64,000 nucleotides of DNA, taken from positions 1 through 64,000 of the forward strand of contig DFNI01000009.1 in assembly GCA_002375995.1 (NCBI GenBank), written 5' to 3'. Below are positions 58,051 to 64,000 of the stretch, one piece after another (within the stretch, counting starts at the first letter, position 1; each line of letters opens with the position of its first letter). The notes beneath the pieces are model-generated. The model was not told the DNA's origin and did no database searches. It saw nothing but the letters and a program-made list of their open reading frames with translations. This DNA comes from Acetothermia bacterium UBA3571 (GTDB lineage: Bacteria; Bipolaricaulota; Bipolaricaulia; Bipolaricaulales; Bipolaricaulaceae). A program made the position numbers and the translations under genes.

Positions 58051-60684
58051 TTATCCCGCTAGCTTGAGCCTCAGCGTCTTTATCTCTCCCGGGCGCAGCG
58101 GGAACCGGAGGAGGTGTGGCGACGCGGGGGACACGCGTTTCACCTGGGTTTCATCCATCCGTGCCTCCCAGGCCTCCTGGATCCCAAAGGAGGTCACGAG
58201 CTCCGCCTCCAGGGGCCTCCGCAGGGGGTTGTACACCCGGATGACCAACCCGTCCCCCTCCTCGGGGAGCTTCACCGCGCCCAACACGGCCCCCGCGGGC
58301 CTCAGGGAAAGGAAGCCCCGGGATACAGGTGAGCTCCTTCCCTCCACGGAGATGGCGAGGGGGGGCGCGGTGAACTCCTGGGCGGCCCGGGTGACCTCTC
58401 CCTCCTCCCAGTGCCCTGGGTAGGTGTAAATGGCGTACTCGAACCGGTGTGTGCCGAGGCATTGGGCCTCCGGGGTCTCGTAGGGGGGACCGGCGTGGCC
58501 CCGGCGGGTGGAGAGGTCGTCCCGGGAAAGCCACCCCACACACCGCAGCAGGGTCAGGTAAACGGTACCACCGGGGGTCACCTCGTATTCGGGAAGTCCC
58601 CGGTTGAGGACGGCGAACCCTCCTTCCCCATCCTCCACCGCGACGAAGGACTTCTGGGGATGTGCGGTGGGCGGGACCTCGATCCAACCCTCGCCGGGCG
58701 GGGGCGTGGTGGGGCGCTCGATGACCCAGAAGGTATCCTCGGCGATGCTTTTTTCGGCCGAGATTCCCGTGGGGAAGGCCACCCGCAACCGGTGATCCCG
58801 GGCGCGGTTATCCACCTCTGCTTCTATGTCCACCCGCTTGACCCCCCGCTGGAGGGAGATACTGAACCGCACCGGGACCTCCACCGTCTCCCCGGAACGG
58901 CCCTCCCGCTCGGGATCCAGGGAGGCGGGAAGCGGGAAAACGAGGGATACTTCCAGCGTCCCCTTCCAAGGTAGGTCGGCGACGACCCTCACCGTGCCCC
59001 GGATATCCGCGGAGGTGAGGACGCGCTGATTGGGGGGTGGGGAGTAGTTGTACTCGTCGCCGGCATCACCGGAATCCTCTAGGAGGTTCAATCCCCGGAA
59101 AAGCCGCCCCGTGTCCTTGTCCAGGAGGTCGAAGGTCCCGTTCTCATAAACCGTCACCCGGTAGAACTCGTTTTCTAGGGTGCGGTCATCCACCACCAGA
59201 CCGCCCTTCCCCATCTCCCCCTTCTCGGGATCGAGGGAGAAGCCCACGACGCCCAGGGGCGGGAGCTCCGCTTGGAAGGAGATCACCGTTTTGCGCCGGT
59301 GAGTGACCCCGGAGAGGATTTCTTCCGAAACGAGCTTTTCCCCCTCAACTGCCGTAGGTATCACTTCTCCCCGGGGACCGCGGAGGATACCCCCGGCCGC
59401 CTCCGCGGGGACCTCCACCCTCACCTCGGCCCGCCTCTCCCAGGGGCAGGGGTTGAAGACGAAGATGGAAACGCCGCCATCGGCTTCATCTCCTGAGTCG
59501 GTGACCACGGCTCCCAGGGCCACTCGCGCCACCTGCGCCGCCACCGTCTCGGCGCGGGCGAACCGGACCTCCATTTCCCGGTGAATGGGGTCAATGCCGG
59601 TCCCACAGATGGAATCGTGGGCATGGTTACGGAGAAGGAGTTTCCAGGCGTGATCCAGGAACCCCTTCAACTCCACCCCCGCGATGATCCGAGCCAGGGC
59701 CGCCAGGGGTTCGGCGTACCGAGTAAGGAGCGTTTCCACCCGGTGGTTGGCCTGCTTGAGGTACATCCGCGCGGATAGGACCCCGGCGAGGACCGGATGA
59801 CGTTTCGCCGTGCGGAATTCTCCCTCCACCACGGGAAGGGCATCCCGGGCCCGTTTCAAGCACGCTGTGTAGTCGGAGAGGGTCCCGATGGTGAAGCGGA
59901 AATGGGGGAACCGCGCTGAAAGTCCCTCCACCACCTCGGGAAGGTCCATCTGGGGGCCTCGGTGGTCGCAGCCGTTGAGGAGGAGGATGGCCCCGGTGCG
60001 GCTCCGGCGGGAAAGTTCCCCTAGGAACGCCGCAAGCGGTTCGCCCTCGGGGTTTAGAAGCCCCGCTTCCACGAGCCGCTCAAGCGGCCGGGTTAACTCC
60101 GTGGGATCCGCCGCGAGCCGCTCCGCGTTGCAATACCCCATCTCCATCACGTGGCAGAGGACGGCGGAACCCTCGGGGGCGCGCCAGACGAAATCCGGTC
60201 CTCCGGCTTCCTGGCAGGCCCGATCCGCTCCCCGCATGACGAAGGCGCTCCCGATGCCGAAACCCGAAAGGATCTGCGGGAGCTGGGCGATGTGGCCGAA
60301 GGCGTCGGGGACGTATCCTTCCAGCATCACATAGCCGAACTCCCGGGCGATCCGCGTCCCGTAAAGGAGGTTGCGCACGAGGGACTCCCCTGAGACCAAG
60401 AACTCGTCCGGCTGCACGTACCAGGGCCCGATGAGGAGCCTTCCTTCGCGGATGAATTCCCCGATCTTTCCTTCCATTTCGGGGCGGATCTCGAGGTAAT
60501 CCAAAAGGGGGATGACCTGGCCGTCCAGGGTGAACATGTAGTGGGGGTGGGCTTCCAAAAGGGAGAGGACCCGATCTAATGCTTCAACCAAGTGAAAGCG
60601 GAACTCCTCGAAACTCAGGTACCACTCCCTATCCCAATGCGTATGCGGCACCACAATGGCCAAAGTTTCGACGTTTTTCTTCAC
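58051..60684 (-). CDS. Glycoside hydrolase family 38 alpha-mannosidase
   Basis: The 877-residue protein begins with the GH38 zinc-site motif HTHWDREWYLSF, followed by GYVPDAFGHIAQLPQIL with the catalytic nucleophile Asp. It has a three-helix bundle (about 290-400) and the large C-terminal beta-sandwich. It hydrolyses alpha-mannosides, possibly 2-O-mannosylglycerate-like or N-glycan-derived oligosaccharides as in MngB. No signal peptide is visible, so it is probably cytoplasmic and acts on imported sugar. It is last in a run with ABC permeases and a binding protein; the spacer to the permease gene is 39 bases. Confidence 0.92.
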   Translation of the reverse strand: MKKNVETLAIVVPHTHWDREWYLSFEEFRFHLVEALDRVLSLLEAHPHYMFTLDGQVIPLLDYLEIRPEMEGKIGEFIREGRLLIGPWYVQPDEFLVSGESLVRNLLYGTRIAREFGYVMLEGYVPDAFGHIAQLPQILSGFGIGSAFVMRGADRACQEAGGPDFVWRAPEGSAVLCHVMEMGYCNAERLAADPTELTRPLERLVEAGLLNPEGEPLAAFLGELSRRSRTGAILLLNGCDHRGPQMDLPEVVEGLSARFPHFRFTIGTLSDYTACLKRARDALPVVEGEFRTAKRHPVLAGVLSARMYLKQANHRVETLLTRYAEPLAALARIIAGVELKGFLDHAWKLLLRNHAHDSICGTGIDPIHREMEVRFARAETVAAQVARVALGAVVTDSGDEADGGVSIFVFNPCPWERRAEVRVEVPAEAAGGILRGPRGEVIPTAVEGEKLVSEEILSGVTHRRKTVISFQAELPPLGVVGFSLDPEKGEMGKGGLVVDDRTLENEFYRVTVYENGTFDLLDKDTGRLFRGLNLLEDSGDAGDEYNYSPPPNQRVLTSADIRGTVRVVADLPWKGTLEVSLVFPLPASLDPEREGRSGETVEVPVRFSISLQRGVKRVDIEAEVDNRARDHRLRVAFPTGISAEKSIAEDTFWVIERPTTPPPGEGWIEVPPTAHPQKSFVAVEDGEGGFAVLNRGLPEYEVTPGGTVYLTLLRCVGWLSRDDLSTRRGHAGPPYETPEAQCLGTHRFEYAIYTYPGHWEEGEVTRAAQEFTAPPLAISVEGRSSPVSRGFLSLRPAGAVLGAVKLPEEGDGLVIRVYNPLRRPLEAELVTSFGIQEAWEARMDETQVKRVSPASPHLLRFPLRPGEIKTLRLKLAG

Positions 60685-60723
60685 TGCGTCTCCTTTCTGG
60701 ATGATTTTCGATTTTAACGCGCC

Positions 60724-61557
60724 TTAACGTTTGATGGCGCCGCCCAGGAGGCCCGCGATCAGGTAGCGTTGGGCCACCGCGAGGAAGAAGAGGACCGGGG
60801 CCATGCCGATCACCATGGCTGCGGTGAGGGCGCCCCAATCGATGCGATAAAGCTTCACGAACTCCATTAGGGTAAGCTGGAAAGTTTTGAGTTCGTCGGA
60901 GAACAGAAAGAGCAGCGCGAAGATGAACTCGTTCCATGAGAAGATAAACGCGAAGATGGCCGCGGTGGCCAGTCCGGGGATCGAGAGGGGCAAGGTCACC
61001 CGCCACAGGGCCCCCAGCCGGGTACATCCGTCCACCAGCGCCGATTCCTCCAGCTCCCGAGGGATGCTCTCGAAGTAGTTCCGCAGGAGAAACGTGAGCA
61101 AGGGAAGGACCAAGGCTTGGTAGGCCAAGATCAGGGCCCACAGGGTATTCAGGAGCCTCAGGGTTCGCAAGAGGAGGAAAAGGGGGATCACGTTCACCAC
61201 CGGGGGGATCAGGTACAGGCCCAGGATGGCGGCGGTGAGGGCGTTCTTCCCGGGGAAGCGGAACCGCGCCAGGGCATATCCGGCCAAGCTCGCCGAGACG
61301 AGGGAGATGGCCGTGACCGCCACGGTGACGATGAGGCTGTTCACGATGCCCCGCACCACCCGGGTCTTGAGGAAGACGAACTCGTAGTGTTCGAGGGAGA
61401 AGCTGTGGGGGAGGAGGGTGGGCGGGAAGCTCTCCACCTCGGCGGAGGGCTTCACCGAAGTGACGAATACCCAATAGATGGGGAGGAGGGTGAAGATGGC
61501 GTACAGGGCCAAGAAGGAGTACACGAGTGTCTTCCTGAGGATCGTTCCCCTCTTCAC
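60724..61557 (-). CDS. Sugar ABC transporter permease, MalG-like
   Basis: The 277-residue protein has six transmembrane helices and the EAA loop typical of carbohydrate importers, reading EESALVDGCTRLGALWRVTLPLSIPGL, which docks on the ATPase. The N-terminal basic stretch (KRGTILRKTL) and VEKFPPTLLPHSFS-like periplasmic segment match MalG-class permeases. It overlaps the MalF-like gene by 4 bases. Confidence 0.92.
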   Translation of the reverse strand: MKRGTILRKTLVYSFLALYAIFTLLPIYWVFVTSVKPSAEVESFPPTLLPHSFSLEHYEFVFLKTRVVRGIVNSLIVTVAVTAISLVSASLAGYALARFRFPGKNALTAAILGLYLIPPVVNVIPLFLLLRTLRLLNTLWALILAYQALVLPLLTFLLRNYFESIPRELEESALVDGCTRLGALWRVTLPLSIPGLATAAIFAFIFSWNEFIFALLFLFSDELKTFQLTLMEFVKLYRIDWGALTAAMVIGMAPVLFFLAVAQRYLIAGLLGGAIKR

Positions 61558-62435
61558 GCCCGCCTCCCGATGGTCTTGAAGTAGAGCACGGCCAGGAGGG
61601 CGTTTATCAGGAGCATCACGATGGTGATCGCGGACCCGTAGCCCAAGAGGCCGTACTCGAAGGCGGATTTATACATGTACATGGCCGTCGTGAGGGTGGC
61701 GTTCGCGGGCCCACCCTTGGTCATGACGAGGATGGTGTCGAACAGGTTGAAGGTCCACATGGTGACGAGGATGAGATTGATGGCGATCGCCGGCCGCAGG
61801 AGGGGGAGCGTGATGTAACGGAAGCTCTGCCAGGACGTGGCCCCGTCCACCTTGGCCGCCTCGTAGGGCTCACTGGGGATCGTCTTCAGGGCCGCCTCGA
61901 GGAAGAGCATGGTGAACGGCGTCCCGCGCCATATGTTGGCGATTACCAGTGCCCATAGGGCCATTCGGATGTCGTTGAGCCAGTGGATCGGCCTCAGTCC
62001 CACCAGGCGCAGGAGGGAGTTGATGAGGCCGAAACGGTAGTTGTACATCCAGATCCAGCTGTAGCCGATGATCAACGCCGAAAGGATCCAGGGGATCACG
62101 AAGATGACGCGGAACACCCGGGCTGGGCCCGGATGGTAGTGGAGGATCATCGCCAACAGGAGCCCCAGGCCGAACTGGCCCACCATGGAGCCCAGCACGA
62201 AGTAACTGGAGATCTTCAAGGAATGGAGGAAGGTGGGGTCCCGGAAGAGCCTGAAGTAGTTGGCCAGACCCACGAACGGCGCGCCCGATTGGAGGTTGGT
62301 GGTCTTTAGGTCGTGCATGCTCACGTAGAAGTTCCACAGGAACGGAAAGAGTGTCACAGAGAAAAGGAGCACGAGCAGTGGCGCCATGAGCACGTACGGC
62401 AGGGTCCGCTCGCTGTTCAGGATGCCTTTGATCAT
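61554..62435 (-). CDS. Sugar ABC transporter permease, MalF-like
   Basis: The 293-residue protein has six transmembrane helices (no large periplasmic loop as in E. coli MalF). Its EAA loop reads EPYEAAKVDGATSWQSFRYITLPLLRPA. It pairs with the MalG-like subunit to form the pore. The binding-protein gene lies 79 bases upstream on the same strand and an internal terminator is in that gap. Confidence 0.92.
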   Translation of the reverse strand: MIKGILNSERTLPYVLMAPLLVLLFSVTLFPFLWNFYVSMHDLKTTNLQSGAPFVGLANYFRLFRDPTFLHSLKISSYFVLGSMVGQFGLGLLLAMILHYHPGPARVFRVIFVIPWILSALIIGYSWIWMYNYRFGLINSLLRLVGLRPIHWLNDIRMALWALVIANIWRGTPFTMLFLEAALKTIPSEPYEAAKVDGATSWQSFRYITLPLLRPAIAINLILVTMWTFNLFDTILVMTKGGPANATLTTAMYMYKSAFEYGLLGYGSAITIVMLLINALLAVLYFKTIGRRA

Positions 62436-62464
62436 GGCCGTGTCCTCTGGCGGAATATTAAAGA

Positions 62465-62501
62465 CAAAAAAAGAGGGAGGGGAACCGGATTCCCCTCCCT
62501 C
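62465..62501 (-). terminator. Terminator between binding protein and permeases
   Basis: On the minus strand AAGAGGGAGGGGAA pairs with TTCCCCTCCCTCTT and is followed by T7. It likely lowers expression of the permeases and mannosidase relative to the binding protein. Confidence 0.85.
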
Positions 62502-62514
62502 TTGGTTCCCGGCC

Positions 62515-63801
62515 TCAGCCGCCCAGGATGGCCTTCACCTTGGCCGCTGCCTCGTCCAGGGCCGTCTGCGGATCGACCCCCTGGAAGATCGCCTTCTGCA
62601 TGGCCTCGAAGATGGCATCGGCCACCTGGCTCCACTGTGGGATCGCCGGGCGGACCTTGGCGATGGAGGCCATCTTGGAATAGAAGTCGAAGAATTCGAT
62701 GTTCTCGGCGAGCTTGCTGCGGTAGGGTTCCTCCATCAGGGCGGCCCGCACGGGGATCCGTGCCAGAGCACTGGCGTATTCGGCCATCACGTCGGCCCGC
62801 AGGAAGGCCTCCATGACCTCGACTGCCTTGGCGTAGCGATCCGGGGCCTTGGCCTTGACGACCGCGGGGATGGTCATGATCCATCCGCCGGAGAGTGTGA
62901 CCGGGACCTTACCGGGCTCGGAGACGGGGTAAGGCAGGACGGCGACCTTCTTCATGCGCTCGGCGGCGGTGGTACCGGGGAAGCGGGACTCGCTCGTGGC
63001 CCAGTTGCCGTGGATGTAGACGGCCCACTTACGCGCGGCCCAGTCGTTGCCCCAGAATATGTCCAGCTGCGGCTCGACGCCGCCCACCTTCACGAGGTCG
63101 ACGAGGAACTGGAGGGCCTTGACGCCGGCCTCGGAGTTGAACGCGGGGACGAGCTTACCGTCCTTCGCCACGAGGATTTCACCGCCCTCGGCCCACAGGA
63201 AGGGGAAGAAGAAGAAGTCGGCGGCGTACGCCCCGCCCATATCGAGGCGGAATCCCCCGATCCCCTGCGGGGCCAGGGCCTCGTTCAGTTTCTTGCAGGC
63301 CGAGATGAAGGTATCCCAATAAAGGAGGTCACCGGCGTTCACCCCGGCCTCGAGGAGGAGATCCGGCCAATACATCGTCACCCGGACGTCGGTGTCGTAC
63401 CACAGGCCGTAATACTTCCCACTTCCGGCGGGCCACTGGGAGCCGTTGCGGAAGGCGTCGAACCAGTCGGCCGCCTCATCGGCTACCACATCGGTGAGCT
63501 CGGCCAGGTATCCGCCCTCTACGAACTCGCCGAGCCAGATCGAGTCAACCATCACGATGTCGGGGGCCACCTTCGGGTCGCCGGCTGCGAGGGTGGTGAA
63601 GAGCTTCATGCGGAGCTCGTTGTAGGGGTACTCCACCACCTGGAGGTCCACGCCGGGGACCAGGCTTTCGATCAAGCTCTCCACGGCCTCGAGGCCGTAG
63701 CCCTCGGACTGCCACAACTTGACCACCACTGGCCCGGCCCACGCCACGGCGGAGAGGCCGAAGGCCACCATCAAGGACCACACCCAGATGCGTTTGGACA
63801 T
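62515..63801 (-). CDS. Extracellular sugar-binding protein of ABC transporter
   Basis: The 428-residue protein has a signal peptide (WVWSLMVAFGLSAVAWAG) with no lipobox, so it is probably free in the periplasm. The mature part matches family 1 solute-binding proteins: VKLWQSEGYG at the start, ALEVESLIESLVPGVDLQV-like first lobe, WALQGKW-like Trp residues (GSQWPAGSGKYYGLWYD) and an ATSESRFPGTTAAERM hinge. It is the first gene of the locus downstream of the LacI regulator. The substrate is probably a mannoside because GH38 is in the same cluster. Confidence 0.9.
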   Translation of the reverse strand: MSKRIWVWSLMVAFGLSAVAWAGPVVVKLWQSEGYGLEAVESLIESLVPGVDLQVVEYPYNELRMKLFTTLAAGDPKVAPDIVMVDSIWLGEFVEGGYLAELTDVVADEAADWFDAFRNGSQWPAGSGKYYGLWYDTDVRVTMYWPDLLLEAGVNAGDLLYWDTFISACKKLNEALAPQGIGGFRLDMGGAYAADFFFFPFLWAEGGEILVAKDGKLVPAFNSEAGVKALQFLVDLVKVGGVEPQLDIFWGNDWAARKWAVYIHGNWATSESRFPGTTAAERMKKVAVLPYPVSEPGKVPVTLSGGWIMTIPAVVKAKAPDRYAKAVEVMEAFLRADVMAEYASALARIPVRAALMEEPYRSKLAENIEFFDFYSKMASIAKVRPAIPQWSQVADAIFEAMQKAIFQGVDPQTALDEAAAKVKAILGG

Positions 63802-63837
63802 AATCTCTCACCCTCCCACAAGTCGTTTTTTAGTGGA

Positions 63838-64000
63838 TCATTCGGTCGGACGCTCCGTTCCCTCCGCGGCACCACCTCCTTCCGGGCCCGGTCGTTGTTC
63901 TCGGCATCCGCAGGACTCCCGTATCACTAGCTCACCTGAGATTAAGAGGGGGTGTTCGGTATGCTCGCCTTCCACCTCTTGAAGCAAGCGCTTAACCGCC
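63838..64000 (-). CDS. LacI-family regulator, C-terminal part (cut by window edge)
   Basis: Read from base 64000 on the minus strand, the frame encodes AVKRLLQEVEGEHTEHPLLI, then SGELVIRESCGCREQRPG and stops at 63838. The ELVIRESCGC end is the characteristic C-terminus of LacI-type repressors. About 270 residues lie beyond the edge. It is directly upstream of the binding-protein gene on the same strand and is the likely repressor of the mannoside locus. Confidence 0.78.
   Translation of the reverse strand, partial: AVKRLLQEVEGEHTEHPLLISGELVIRESCGCREQRPGPEGGGAAEGTERPTE

Noticed and set aside
62386..63930. 514-codon plus-strand open frame opposite the binding-protein gene
   Set aside because: The minus-strand protein is a clear solute-binding protein and the plus frame lacks family content.

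Overview
The window is a GC-rich (about 60-65% by eye), gene-dense bacterial chromosome segment. Short operons alternate strand, intergenic gaps are small, and GTG/TTG starts are common. Signal peptides, lipoproteins, predicted outer-membrane beta-barrels, a periplasmic chaperone and LacI-controlled sugar uptake point to a diderm heterotroph. Archaeal-flavoured genes (TrmY, an AsnRS-derived asparagine synthetase, an encapsulin-type ferritin-like protein) and the GC content suggest a thermophile-related deep lineage. Bipolaricaulota/Acetothermia would fit, but that is my inference and is not proven by any marker here.

Layout. 1-2.7 kb: end of a fatty-acid locus (fabG, acpP), a zinc-ribbon protein and asnS. 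2.77-2.95 kb: a structured RNA with a perfect closing stem, followed by a bidirectional terminator shared with hup (HU). 3.4-4.4 kb: rpsF-ssb-rpsR, reading on into an NTP-transferase-like gene, a very unusual SHMT-GcvT fusion, trmY, a DUF2007 protein and pcm. 10.4-19.6 kb: a cell-surface region with a barrel protein, two PKD lipoproteins, then a c-di-GMP-I riboswitch followed by two related secreted proteins, an unknown secreted protein, a PapD-like chaperone and a 943-aa usher-like outer-membrane protein. 19.6-25.3 kb: lipoamide dehydrogenase, ZIP transporter, M42 peptidase, D-cysteine desulfhydrase-like enzyme and 8-oxoguanine deaminase-like enzyme. 25.4-28.1 kb: yidC, jag and a TagA/WecG glycosyltransferase. 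28.1-29.3 kb: secF and rpsT (AUU start) on the minus strand.

29.4-38.3 kb is mixed: a MalK-like ATPase, a LacI regulator, sucD, a small coiled-coil protein, a NatAB-type ABC exporter, a DUF922 protein, sfsA, coaE and the asparagine synthetase A-like gene. 38.3-39.2 kb holds a decayed transposase. 39.2-47.5 kb carries an ArsR/TauE pair, a GH123-like secreted glycosidase, an ABM-fold protein, a sugar isomerase-fold protein, an AEC transporter, a fibronectin-type lipoprotein and secreted hydrolases. 48.2 kb is a cold-shock gene. 48.5-53.1 kb (minus) is a secreted operon: beta-propeller, metzincin protease, PKD protein and barrel protein. 53.2-57 kb (minus) has the ferritin-like protein, a thioredoxin, a HAD phosphatase, a GNAT protein and a GT28 glycosyltransferase. 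57.1-58 kb is cysE behind a leader with a Cys-containing small ORF. 58-64 kb (minus) is a mannoside locus: LacI regulator (partial), binding protein, two permeases and GH38 alpha-mannosidase, with no ATPase of its own.

Themes. The fused SHMT-GcvT and the lipoamide dehydrogenase belong to glycine/one-carbon metabolism. The c-di-GMP-controlled chaperone/usher-like cluster is the best candidate for a previously undescribed surface-fibre system. cysE and the D-cysteine desulfhydrase-like gene point to active cysteine metabolism. The MalK-like ATPase at 29.5 kb may energise the ATPase-less sugar transporter at 61 kb.
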